A stretch of 64,000 nucleotides of DNA from Rubrobacter marinus (GTDB lineage: Bacteria > Actinomycetota > Rubrobacteria > Rubrobacterales > Rubrobacteraceae). The stretch spans positions 2,542,001 through 2,606,000 of the forward strand of contig NZ_CP045121.1 of NCBI RefSeq assembly GCF_011492965.1, written 5' to 3'. Position 1 is the stretch's first letter. Each line of letters starts with the position of its first letter. The notes below the pieces were generated by a model. The model was not told where the DNA came from, ran no database searches, and saw nothing but the letters and a program-made list of their open reading frames with translations. Made by a program: the position numbers and the translations under genes. This document shows, piece by piece, positions 18,153-25,607 of the stretch.

Positions 18153-18975
18153 CGCCCCGGGGCTCGGGGGGGCGGTACCGCGCTTCTCCTGGACCGCGAG
18201 CCTTGGCGTGCTCGTCCTGCTCGGCCTCACCGGGTGGAGCGCCTACGGCGTCGGCTTCGACCTCGTCGACCTCCTCTCCGGGGGCGGCGCGGTCGAACGG
18301 TTCGTCTCCGAGATGTTCCCGCCCGACCTCTCGGCCGCCACGCTGCGGGCGACGGGCGTGGGCCTCCTCGAGACCTTCCAGATGTCGTTTCTCGGCGCCC
18401 TCATAGGGGCGATCGTCGCCTTCCCGCTCGCGGCGCTCGGGACGCGCGAGGAGATGGCAACCGGGGCGTCGCGGGGCGAGCGGGCCCTCGCAGCCGTCCC
18501 CTACCACGCCGCCCGGTTCGTCCTCAACGTCTTCCGGAGCGTCCCGGACATCCTGTGGGCGCTCGTCTTCGTGGTGGCCCTGGGGCTCGGGCCGTTCCCG
18601 GGGATGCTCGCCCTCGCCGTGCACTCCGCCGGCGTCCTGGGCAAGCTCTACAGCGAGACGCTGGAGGCCGTCCCCTCACGGCCCGTCGAGGCGTTGAGGG
18701 CGACGGGGGCGACGGGGCTTCAGGCCTTCCTGTTCGGACGGCTCCCGCAGGCGATGAGCGGGTTCGCCTCGCTGACGCTCTACCAGTGGGAGTGCAACAT
18801 ACGTTCGGCGACCATCCTGGGGTTCGTCGGGGCCGGGGGGATCGGGCAGCAGATCCTGATCTCAATGAACCTCTTCGACTACCCGAAGGTGGCGACCCTC
18901 GTCGGCGCGACGATCCTGGTCGTGCTCCTCGTCGACCGCTTCTCGGCGGCGGTGCGGCGGAGGCTAGCGGACTAG
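18133..18975 (+). CDS. PhnE-like phosphonate ABC transporter permease
   Basis: This intact 280-residue permease has about six hydrophobic helices and the importer EAA loop in the form E-A-L-R-A-T-G-A-T-G-L-Q-A-F-L-F-G-R-L-P-Q-A. F-R-S-V-P-D-I-L-W-A-L and W-E-C-N-I-R-S-A-T-I-L-G-F-V-G-A-G-G-I-G are specific to PhnE/PtxC. No phosphonate-degrading enzyme or phosphite dehydrogenase accompanies it, so the substrate could be phosphonate, phosphite or phosphate. Confidence 0.88.
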   Translation: MASRPTSAPGLGGAVPRFSWTASLGVLVLLGLTGWSAYGVGFDLVDLLSGGGAVERFVSEMFPPDLSAATLRATGVGLLETFQMSFLGALIGAIVAFPLAALGTREEMATGASRGERALAAVPYHAARFVLNVFRSVPDILWALVFVVALGLGPFPGMLALAVHSAGVLGKLYSETLEAVPSRPVEALRATGATGLQAFLFGRLPQAMSGFASLTLYQWECNIRSATILGFVGAGGIGQQILISMNLFDYPKVATLVGATILVVLLVDRFSAAVRRRLAD

Positions 18976-18985
18976 TTCGAGGACG

Positions 18986-20029
18986 CTACATCTCCAGGCG
19001 CGGGTAGTAGTTTTCGGCACCGATCTTCCGGACGTCCGAGACCCAGTCGCCCTCGTACTCTTCCGTCGGGCCCTGGTCGGGGTTCGTGAGGCTCCAGGCC
19101 TGGCGCTTGTAGGTCCAGTTGTCGGGCTGGAGGCGATGGGCCTCCCGGAAGTGCGCCACGGCCAGGTCGGCGCGTCCCTCGCGGTGGAGGTGTTGGCCGA
19201 GCTCGAAGCGGGCGGCGGCTTTGGCCTCTTCGAAGGGGCGCGGGCGGCTGCGCGCGATGACCTCGTCGGGGTCCAGGGCGTAGGGGCTCTCGGGGCCGTT
19301 TCGGACCCAGTCGCGCAGGGCCGTCACGTATTTTTCGTGCTCGACGCGGACCCCCTTGGCCTCGGTGAGGCGGTCGACGAGTTGCGGCGAGGCACCTTTG
19401 GGGATCTCGCGGTCCAGGAAGGGCGGGCGCCAGGGGAAGGCCGGCTCGGGCGGGCGGACTATCGTGCCCTCCTCGTCGATCCAGAGCGCGCTGGGGACGT
19501 TGACGATCCCGAAGAGCTCGTCCATGAGGTGGGACTCGTCGACGAGCGTGAGGTAGCCGGGCCGGGCGCGCTCGTACCAGGGCCGTGCGGCCTCCGGCCC
19601 CCGCTATCGAGGGCGACGGCGACGATCTCCAGCCCTCGGGGTTGAGCTCGGCGTACAGTTCCTGCCACCCGGGCAGGTCGAAGCGGCACCCTCACCACGA
19701 GGCCCAGGCGTAGAGCAGGACCTTTCTGCCGCGCAGGCCCTCAGGCGGAAGGGCATGCCCTCGAGGTCGGGGAGCGTCAGGTCCGGGGCCTCGGTGCTCG
19801 CCAGCGCCCGGCCGCCGGCCTCGGGGCCGAGGCAGAGGAGGCCCGTCACGTCGTCCCGCACCAGGGGCATCCCGAGGCGTTCGGCGAGGACGCGGGCTTG
19901 CAGCCTCTCGTCCTCCCCCGGTGGCAGCAGGACGCAGCGCTCGTCCTTGCAGGCGCCCTCGGGCTTTATGGCCCAGCCGGTGCGACGTTCTAGCTCGGCC
20001 GGGTCGACGCGCGGGCCTTCGATGATCAA
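18986..20029 (-). CDS. redoxin-TPR protein, candidate selenoprotein (in-frame UGA in a W-U-G-C motif)
   Basis: The N-terminal part (from TTG, overlapping the small upstream ORF) has E-R-R-T-G-W-A-I-K-P-E-G-A-C and C-V-L-L-P. A thioredoxin-fold redoxin domain follows: A-P-D-L-T-L-P-D-L-E-G, then K-V-L-L-Y-A-W-A-S-W, then TGA, then G-C-R-F-D-L-P-G-W-Q-E-L-Y. The C-terminal third, after F-G-I-V-N-V-P-S-A-L-W-I-D, has tetratricopeptide-like helices (A-V-A-H-F-R-E-A-H-R-L-Q-P-D-N). The TGA (19692-19694) sits where TlpA/redoxin proteins carry the catalytic Cys, and a hairpin with the geometry of a bacterial SECIS follows. Two G-run frameshifts (near 19745 and 19630) must be repaired. Its neighbours senA, senB and selD support selenium use. 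Reconstructed length is about 345 residues, with U near residue 113. Confidence 0.75.
19661..19694 (-). promoter_or_regulatory. candidate bacterial SECIS element in the redoxin gene
   Basis: On the minus strand the UGA (19694-19692) is followed by 14 nt, then CCUGCC, a five-base loop CGGGU, and GGCAGG (19672-19677 and 19661-19666 on the plus strand). The loop lies 21-25 nt after the UGA and has G in its second position, which fits the published bacterial SECIS pattern. Confidence 0.6.
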
Positions 20030-20121
20030 TGCTGGTTCCTCCCGGAAAAAGATGGCGTGTCGAGGGCGGCACGCGCCTCGGGCGCCGCGTCCTCCCTGTC
20101 GACGGGCGGCACTACGGCCAT
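20026..20121 (-). CDS. small ORF upstream of the redoxin gene, leader or true N-terminus
   Basis: A 31-codon ORF starts at an ATG with a GGGAAGGGG site, 29 nt below a TATAAT box. Its TGA overlaps the TTG of the redoxin gene (TTGA). Its sequence (V-V-P-P-V-D-R-E-D-A-A-P-E-A-R-A-A-L) could be a leader peptide for coupled translation. It could also be the real N-terminus of the redoxin, because the redoxin frame stays open upstream as F-F-R-E-E-P-A-L-I-I-E-G. Confidence 0.4.
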   Translation of the reverse strand: MAVVPPVDREDAAPEARAALDTPSFSGRNQH

Positions 20122-20149
20122 GAGCGTCCCCTTCCCTTTCGAGCGCGGC

Positions 20150-20155
20150 ATTATA
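20150..20155 (-). promoter_or_regulatory. -10 box for the redoxin transcript
   Basis: TATAAT reads on the minus strand 29 nt before the small leader ORF. No convincing -35 is seen. The box and the GCCGC after it match the sequence upstream of the CNNM/CBS gene. Confidence 0.4.
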
Positions 20156-20192
20156 GCAAGAGGGCCTCCCGGCCCCTTCGCGCGACCGGGGG

Positions 20193-21527
20193 CTAGAGGG
20201 CGCAGGTGCGGAAGCCGGCGAAGATGTCGCGGCGATCGGGCGTGGCGAAGTTGCGCCAGGTGTTGCGGAGCATGCGGCCCCTCGTCGCCCAGGAGCCGCC
20301 CCTGAGGACCTTGTGGTCGCCGAACCAGGGCTCGGAGTAGTCGGCGTACGGGTCGGGGACGAAGCCGGGGTACGGGCCGAAGTCGTCGGCGCACCACTCC
20401 CAGACGTTCCCGATCATCTGGCGGCACCCGAACGCGCTGTCGCCCTCGGGGAACGCCGCCACGTTCGCCGGGCCGAGCAGACGACCGTCGAGGTTCGCGT
20501 GGCGCGGGCCCGGGGGCTCGTCCCCCCACGGGTAGAGGCGCTTGCGGCCCGCCGGGTCCCCTCCCGAGGCGGCCATCTCCCACTCGGCCTCCGTGGGGAG
20601 CCGCCTCCCCGCCCAGCGGCAGTACGCCTCGGCCTCGTACCAGTTCACGTGGATCACGGGCGCGTGGGGGCTGAGGGCCTCCGTCGTGTCGAAGGATCTG
20701 GCGTACAGCCCCTCCGGCTTGCGCGACCAGTAGACGGGGAAAACGTCGCCCGCCTCGTCGCGCCACCGCCTTCCGGCCTCGCTCCAGAGCTCGCCGTCCC
20801 CGTAGCCGCCATCCTCCACGAACGCGGCGAACTCCTCGTTCGTGACGGGGGCACGCGAGATGCGGAACGGGGCGACTTCGACGGGGTGGCCCCACTTCTC
20901 GTTGTCGAAGACGAACGGGAGGTTCCGGTCGGCCCCGAGAACGAACTCGCCGCCGGGGACCTCGGCGTCGCCCGCGAGGGGGCCCGCGGGCCCGTCGTCG
21001 AGGACGGACGGGTCGTACCCGGAGATGGGGGGCGCCGGGAGCGCGTGCGTCTGGCGGGTGTAGGTGAAGGCCTCGCCGTGCATGTCCTCGTGAAAGGCCG
21101 CGAGCCTCGCGAAGTAGGCGTTCTGCGGCGTGGGGCCTCCGGCCTCGATCTTGCGCAGGGTCTCGTCGAGGACGCGTCGCATGTACAGGAGGTTCTCCCC
21201 GCGCGAGAGCAGGGGGAGGTCCCAGCGGGTGTCGTGCGCGACCTCCATCGAGTCGTAGAGCTCGTCGGCTTGAGGGAGGATCTTCGAGGGCTCGAAACGC
21301 TCGTCCGTGATGCGCCTGAGGTTCCAGCGCTCCTGGAACCAGGCGAGGTGCCCTATCTCCCAAAGGGGCGGGTTCACTATGCGCAGTTGCGGGCCGAGCA
21401 TCTGCTCGTCCGAGAGGTCGGAGACCAGCTCCAGCGTCCGCCTGCGGCAGTCCACGAGCATCTCCACGAGCCCGTCGACCCTCTCCCTAGTCTCCTCGCG
21501 CATGGCCTCCGCGTCCTCCCTCATCAT
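20193..21527 (-). CDS. senA: SenA, selenoneine synthase (EgtB-like, DinB plus FGE-sulfatase domains)
   Basis: The 444-residue protein has the two domains of EgtB-type sulfoxide/selenoxide synthases. First comes a DinB-like helical domain with iron ligands His60 (I-G-H-L-A-W) and the H-x-x-x-H of F-H-E-D-M-H-G-E (about 146-150). Then comes a formylglycine-generating-enzyme-like domain with V-P-G-G-E-F-V-L-G, I-G-N-V-W-E-W-C-A-D-D-F and V-L-R-G-G-S-W. The sequence alone would allow EgtB. Its divergent pairing with the SenB-like gene and selD identifies it as SenA, which joins a selenosugar to hercynine. No egtD is in the window, so hercynine must come from elsewhere. The frame stays open far upstream, but ATG 21525-21527 with GAGG before it fits the family start. 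Confidence 0.88.
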   Translation of the reverse strand: MMREDAEAMREETRERVDGLVEMLVDCRRRTLELVSDLSDEQMLGPQLRIVNPPLWEIGHLAWFQERWNLRRITDERFEPSKILPQADELYDSMEVAHDTRWDLPLLSRGENLLYMRRVLDETLRKIEAGGPTPQNAYFARLAAFHEDMHGEAFTYTRQTHALPAPPISGYDPSVLDDGPAGPLAGDAEVPGGEFVLGADRNLPFVFDNEKWGHPVEVAPFRISRAPVTNEEFAAFVEDGGYGDGELWSEAGRRWRDEAGDVFPVYWSRKPEGLYARSFDTTEALSPHAPVIHVNWYEAEAYCRWAGRRLPTEAEWEMAASGGDPAGRKRLYPWGDEPPGPRHANLDGRLLGPANVAAFPEGDSAFGCRQMIGNVWEWCADDFGPYPGFVPDPYADYSEPWFGDHKVLRGGSWATRGRMLRNTWRNFATPDRRDIFAGFRTCAL

Positions 21528-21621
21528 CCTCGACCGGCCCGCTGCATCGTAGCGCAACGAGGACGGGTTATGGGCCCGAAGGTGTACCCGGCCGGTCCGA
21601 GTCGTGCATAAATACGCAGCG

Positions 21622-21645
21622 ATGAGAATCGTGGGGATGGCTTGA
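21622..21645 (+). CDS. seven-codon leader ORF before senB
   Basis: ATG opens MRIVGMA and its TGA overlaps the TTG start of senB. The arrangement copies that at 3708-3734. It may couple senB translation, or mark an indel at the true senB start. Confidence 0.3.
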   Translation: MRIVGMA

Positions 21646-22601
21646 AGATCACCGTCGTAACGCCGCGGGGGCCGCGGACCCGCAGCGGCAACGGGACCAC
21701 GGCCGCGCGCTGGGCGCGCTTGTTGCGGGAGACGGGGCATCGCGTGCGGGTCGAGGAGGACTGGTCCGGGGGGCAGGCGGACCTGATGATCGCGCTGCAC
21801 GCCCGGCGAAGCCACCCCTCCATCGAGCGCTTCGGGGCGGCTCACCCGGACAAGCCTCTGGTCGTCGCCCTGACCGGGACGGACCTGTACCGGGACATCC
21901 GCACCGACGAGGACGCGCGCGAGTCCCTGGAGCTGGCGACGCGGCTGATCCTCCTTCAAGAGAAGGGCCTCGAAGAGCTGGAGCCGCGCCACGGGGCGAA
22001 GGCGCGCGTCGTCTACCAATCGGCCGAGCCGATGGCGCGCAAGCAGCCGGTCGAGTCCCGTTTCGACGCCTGCGTGATCGGGAACCTCCGGGCCGAGAAG
22101 GACCCCTTCCGCGCCGCCCTGGCCGCCCGGCTCCTCCCCCACTCCTCCCGCCTGCGCGTCCTCCACGCGGGCGAGGCCTACGACGCCCACCTCGCCGCGC
22201 GGGCCCGCCGCCTGGAAGCGGAGATCCCGCGCTACCGCTGGATCGGGGAGGTGCCGCGCTGGCGGGCGCGACGGCTTCTGGGCAGGTCCCGCCTGCTCGT
22301 ACAGAGCTCCCTGATGGAGGGCGGCGCGAACGTCGTCTCCGAGGCTCTGGCGGCGGGCGTCCCGGTTCTGGCCTCGCGCATCCCCGGCAACGTCGGGATG
22401 CTCGACGAGGACTACCCGGGCTACTTCACGCCGGGCGACGAGGAGGCCCTGGCCGAGAAGCTCGGACGAGCCGAGGGTGACGAGGCCTTCTACTCCTCGC
22501 TCGTGAAGGGCTGCGCCGCGCGAGCCTACCTTGTCGAGCCCGAACGGGAGCGGGCGGCGCTCGCGGCGTTGGTAGAGGAGCTTGGACGAGGGGCCGGGTA
22601 G
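21642..22601 (+). CDS. senB: SenB, selenosugar synthase (GT-B glycosyltransferase-like)
   Basis: The 319-residue protein has a GT4-like fold. The N-terminal V-T-P-R-G-P-R-T-R-S-G-N-G-T-T-A-A-R-W-A and A-L-H-A-R-R-S-H-P-S, A-L-T-G-T-D-L-Y-R-D-I, V-I-G-N-L-R-A-E-K-D-P-F and the C-terminal E-G-G-A-N-V-V-S-E-A-L-A-A-G-V-P-V-L-A-S block are those of SenB. SenB uses selenophosphate and a UDP-amino sugar to make a selenosugar, the selenium donor for SenA. The start is TTG. It is divergent from senA and 13 nt upstream of selD, so all substrate-supplying steps are grouped. Confidence 0.9.
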   Translation: MKITVVTPRGPRTRSGNGTTAARWARLLRETGHRVRVEEDWSGGQADLMIALHARRSHPSIERFGAAHPDKPLVVALTGTDLYRDIRTDEDARESLELATRLILLQEKGLEELEPRHGAKARVVYQSAEPMARKQPVESRFDACVIGNLRAEKDPFRAALAARLLPHSSRLRVLHAGEAYDAHLAARARRLEAEIPRYRWIGEVPRWRARRLLGRSRLLVQSSLMEGGANVVSEALAAGVPVLASRIPGNVGMLDEDYPGYFTPGDEEALAEKLGRAEGDEAFYSSLVKGCAARAYLVEPERERAALAALVEELGRGAG

Positions 22602-22614
22602 TATACTCGGGCGC

Positions 22615-23651
22615 GTGGACGAGAAGGCACGCATCAGGCTGACGAAGTACTCGCAGAAAGCCGGCTGAGCGTCCAAGTTCGCTCCAGGGGTCCTGGAGCA
22701 GGTACTTGGAGAGCTGGCGCCGGGGTCGCCCTCGGTGAACGGCTTCGTGAGCAGCATGGAGACGAAGGACGACGCGGGATACGTGCCGTTCGGCGGCGGC
22801 CTGCTCCTTCAATCCGTCGACTTCTTCCCGCCCATAGTGGACGATCCCTACCGCTTCGGCCAGATCGCCGCCGCCAATGCCCTCTCCGACATCTACGCGA
22901 TGGGCGGCAAACCGATCACGGCGATGAACCTCGTCGGCTTCCCGGGCTCGCTAGACCTCTCGATCCTCAAGGAGATCCTGCAAGGCGGCTCCTCGAAGAT
23001 AGAGGAGTCCGGCGCCCGGCTCCTCGGCGGCCACTCCGTCCAGGACGACGAGCCCAAGTACGGCCTCTCCGTCACCGGCTTCGTCGAGGAGGACAGGGTG
23101 GTCCGTAACGCCGGCGCGAGGCCCGGAGACCGGCTCGTCCTCACCAAACCCCTCGGTTTCGGCATCCTCACCACCGCCCTGAAGAGGGAGATCCTCTCCG
23201 AGGCCGAGATCGAGGACGCCGTCGAGACGGCGGCGCACCTGAACAAGGCGTCGGGCGAGGCTCTCGGTGAGATTCGGGCCTCCGCCGCCACGGACGTGAC
23301 GGGCTACGGCTTCCTCGGCCACCTCGCGGAGGTGCTGCGGGCGACGGAGGTCGGCGCGGTGGTCCAGAGGTTCGACGTCCCGGTCTGGGAGCGGGCGGAG
23401 AAGCTCGCCGCCGAGGGTCACTACCCCGGCGGCCTGAAGAACAACCGGACCTACCTGGGAGACTACGTCACCGCCGACGGCGTGGACGAGGGTGCCCTAC
23501 TCCCCCTCTACGACCCCCAGACGAGCGGCGGCCTCCTCGTCTCGGCCCGCCGGAGGAGGCCGAACGCTACGTCCGCGCCCTCCGGGAACGCGGGGAGACG
23601 GCCGAGGTCGTCGGCGAAGTCGTCCAAGAGCCCGGCATACGGGTCGTCTAG
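22615..23651 (+). CDS. selD: SelD, selenide water dikinase containing selenocysteine at the active site
   Basis: From GTG 22615 the frame reads L-T-K-Y-S-Q-K-A-G, then TGA (22666-22668, codon 18), then A-S-K-F-A-P-G-V-L. In SelD this position is Cys or Sec (the G-C/U-A-x-K motif), so the TGA is read as selenocysteine. Downstream are D-D-A-G-Y-V-P, V-D-F-F-P-P-I-V-D-D-P-Y, N-A-L-S-D-I-Y-A-M-G-G, T-D-V-T-G-Y-G-F-L-G-H and D-P-Q-T-S-G-G-L-L-V. A C-run frameshift near 23550 is repaired by one C, giving P-E-E-A-E-R-Y-V-R-A-L and a stop at 23649-23651. The enzyme makes selenophosphate for both SenB and selenocysteine synthesis. Confidence 0.92.
22666..22699 (+). promoter_or_regulatory. candidate bacterial SECIS element in selD
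   Basis: Twelve nt after the UGA, GCTCCA (22681-22686) pairs with TGGAGC (22694-22699) around the loop GGGGTCC. The loop begins 19 nt after the UGA with G in the first positions, matching the bacterial SECIS pattern. Confidence 0.65.
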
Positions 23652-23784
23652 GGCTTCCGGCCGCCGGCGAGATCCCGCTCCGGCCGCGAAGACTTCTCTC
23701 GAGGATGCACCTGTTACACGTCGGAAGCGCCGCGTTCGGGACAGGAACGGGCGGCGTGAAGCGCGCGGCGCCCTCTGAGGGCTG

Positions 23785-24723
23785 ATGGCTACGATCCTCG
23801 ACACCGTGCTGCCCTTCTTCGCCCTGATCTTCTGCGGCTACGGCGCGGCGCGCTTCGGGGTCCTGGACACGAGGAGCGCGGCGGGCCTGAACTCGTTCGT
23901 CTTCTACTTCGCCCTGCCGGCCTTCCTCTTCTCCCTGATGTCGGCCTCGCCGATCGGGGAGGTCCTGAACCTCCCCTTTATCCTGGCCTACTCCTCGACG
24001 AGCCTCGCGCTCTTCGGCCTCGCCGCCCTGGGCGGCAGGGCCCTCTTCGGGGTCGGGAAGGGCGAGGCCGCGGTCCTCGGGCTGGCGGCGGTCCTCCCGA
24101 ACACGGGCTACATGGGGATACCCCTCATCTCGACTGCCCTCGGGCAGGAGGCCGCGCTCCCCATCGTCGTGGGGCTGATTATCGACGGCGTGCTCCTGAT
24201 CCCGATCGCCATCGCGATCATCACGGCCGGCAAGGGCGCGGGGGGGAGCACCCTCGGCAACGTCGGCTCCACCCTCGCCGCCCTCACCCGCAACCCCATC
24301 ATCGTCTCCATCTTCGCGGGCCTCCTGTTCTCCGCGGCGAGCCCCGTCGCCCTGCCGGGCACCGTCGCCGGCTTCCTGGACCTGCTCGCCGCCGCGACGG
24401 GACCCTGCGCCCTCTTCGCCCTCGGCGCCACCCTCGCCAGCCGCTCCGTCTCCGGCGCGGCCGAGGTCTCCTACATGACCTTCCTCAAGCTCTTCGTCCA
24501 CCCGGCCGCCCTCTGGCTCGCGGCCACCCTCGTCTTCGGCGTGGACCCGCTCTGGGCGGTCGCCTCGACCCTCGGGGTCGCCCTCCCCATCGCCGCCAAC
24601 GTCTTTATCGTCGCCCGCCAGTACGACACCTACGTCGAACGGACCTCCAGCGCGATCTTCGTCTCTACCTCGGTCTCCGTCGTCACCGTCTCCGTCCTCC
24701 TCGCCCTCCTGAACCCCGCCTGA
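23785..24723 (+). CDS. AEC family transporter
   Basis: The 312-residue integral membrane protein has about ten helices. The auxin-efflux-carrier family pattern is visible: an N-terminal P-F-F-A-L-I-F-C-G-Y-G-A and N-x-F-V-F-Y-F-A-L-P-A-F-L-F, N-T-G-Y-M-G-I-P-L in the first half, and A-L-P-I-A-A-N-V-F near the end. Bacterial members carry small organic acids such as malate or malonate. It follows selD by 133 nt on the same strand; a selenium role is not indicated by sequence. Confidence 0.88.
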   Translation: MATILDTVLPFFALIFCGYGAARFGVLDTRSAAGLNSFVFYFALPAFLFSLMSASPIGEVLNLPFILAYSSTSLALFGLAALGGRALFGVGKGEAAVLGLAAVLPNTGYMGIPLISTALGQEAALPIVVGLIIDGVLLIPIAIAIITAGKGAGGSTLGNVGSTLAALTRNPIIVSIFAGLLFSAASPVALPGTVAGFLDLLAAATGPCALFALGATLASRSVSGAAEVSYMTFLKLFVHPAALWLAATLVFGVDPLWAVASTLGVALPIAANVFIVARQYDTYVERTSSAIFVSTSVSVVTVSVLLALLNPA

Positions 24724-24732
24724 CCCCCCACC

Positions 24733-24760
24733 TTGACATCCCCATGCCGAGTCCTACAAT
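24733..24760 (+). promoter_or_regulatory. near-consensus promoter of the DUF5519-MarR operon
   Basis: TTGACA (24733-24738) and TACAAT (24755-24760) with a 16-base spacer, about 40 nt before the ATG. This is the best sigma70-type promoter in the window. Confidence 0.8.
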
Positions 24761-24763
24761 TAG

Positions 24764-24775
24764 TTAGCTGGCTAA
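24764..24775 (+). promoter_or_regulatory. palindromic operator candidate at the transcription start
   Basis: TTAGC-TG-GCTAA, a five-base inverted repeat, lies directly downstream of the -10 box, where a repressor would block initiation. The operon encodes a MarR protein and MarR operators are often of this kind, so autoregulation is likely (inference). Confidence 0.5.
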
Positions 24776-24800
24776 ATAAATACGGTCAAGGGAGGCGGCG

Positions 24801-25121
24801 ATGGGTGAGATAGCGGAGAGGATCGAGCGGGAGCTGCGGGGTTGGCCGGGGGTGGAGTCGAAGCCGCACAGGTTCAACGGGATCGAGTTTCGGGTTCGGG
24901 GGCACGAGATCGGGCACCTGCACGGCGACCGGTTGGCGGACCTGCCGTTCCCGGTGAGGGTAAGGAAGGAGCTCGTGGCGGCCGGCAAGGCCGAGGAGCA
25001 CCACGTCCTGCCGGAGACCGGGTGGACGAGCTACCGCATCCGGGGGCCCGAGGACGTCGAGGGGGCGCTGGAGTTGTTCCGAATGAACTACGAGCGGCTC
25101 CAGGCCAGGGGGAGGGTTTGA
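24801..25121 (+). CDS. DUF5519 family protein
   Basis: The 106-residue soluble protein carries W-P-G-V-x-x-x-P-H-R-F-N-G-I-E-F and G-H-L-H-G-D-R-L-A-D-L-P-F-P, with a C-terminal H-x-V-L-P-E-T-G-W-T-S-Y segment. This is the pattern of the small DUF5519 (so-called luciferase domain) proteins, whose biochemical role is unknown. It is first in an operon and its TGA overlaps the TTG start of the MarR gene. Confidence 0.75.
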   Translation: MGEIAERIERELRGWPGVESKPHRFNGIEFRVRGHEIGHLHGDRLADLPFPVRVRKELVAAGKAEEHHVLPETGWTSYRIRGPEDVEGALELFRMNYERLQARGRV

Positions 25122-25564
25122 TCCAGACCGGGGGGACGGGCCGCATCGGGGAGACGGCGGGCTTCGCGCTGGCGAAGGCGTGCAAGGCGCACCGGGGGAG
25201 CGTCGGGGCCGCTCTCGCGGAGGTCGGGTTGCACGCCGGCCAGGAGATGGTCCTGCGGGAGCTCTGGGAGGAGGACGGCCTCAAGGGCGGCGAGCTCGCC
25301 GCCCGGCTCGCCGTCGAGCCCCCGACCGTAAGCAGGATGCTCGGCAGGCTGGAGGCTTGCGGCCTCCTGGAGCGCCGCCGGGACCCGGAGGACGCCCGGA
25401 GCTTCCGGGTGTGCCTCACGGCCAAGGGCCGCGACCTGCGGCGTCCCGTCGAGGACCTCTGGCAGCGGGTCGAGGAGCGGGCATTCGAGGGGATGAGCGA
25501 GGAGGAGAAGCACGGGCTCAAGGGCCTCCTCGTCCGCGTCCGGGAGAACCTGAGCGCGGGCTAG
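25118..25564 (+). CDS. MarR family transcriptional regulator
   Basis: The 148-residue winged-helix regulator has G-L-H-A-G-Q-E-M-V-L-R-E-L before the recognition helix, L-K-G-G-E-L-A-A-R-L-A-V-E-P-P-T-V-S-R-M-L, and a wing R-R-R-D-P-E-D-A-R-S-F-R-V, where the D-x-R-x motif is the family hallmark. The TTG start overlaps the previous stop. It probably represses its own operon and the FMN reductase downstream through the palindrome at 24764-24775. Confidence 0.87.
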   Translation: MIQTGGTGRIGETAGFALAKACKAHRGSVGAALAEVGLHAGQEMVLRELWEEDGLKGGELAARLAVEPPTVSRMLGRLEACGLLERRRDPEDARSFRVCLTAKGRDLRRPVEDLWQRVEERAFEGMSEEEKHGLKGLLVRVRENLSAG

Positions 25565-25607
25565 GGGCTCGCTCTTCCTCCGACGATCTTATCTACGGGA
25601 GACGAAC

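Noticed and set aside
20193-22757. Very long minus-strand open frame (over 850 codons) through senA, senB and selD
   Set aside because: Only the senA part shows a protein family. The rest is antisense to senB and selD and reflects high GC.
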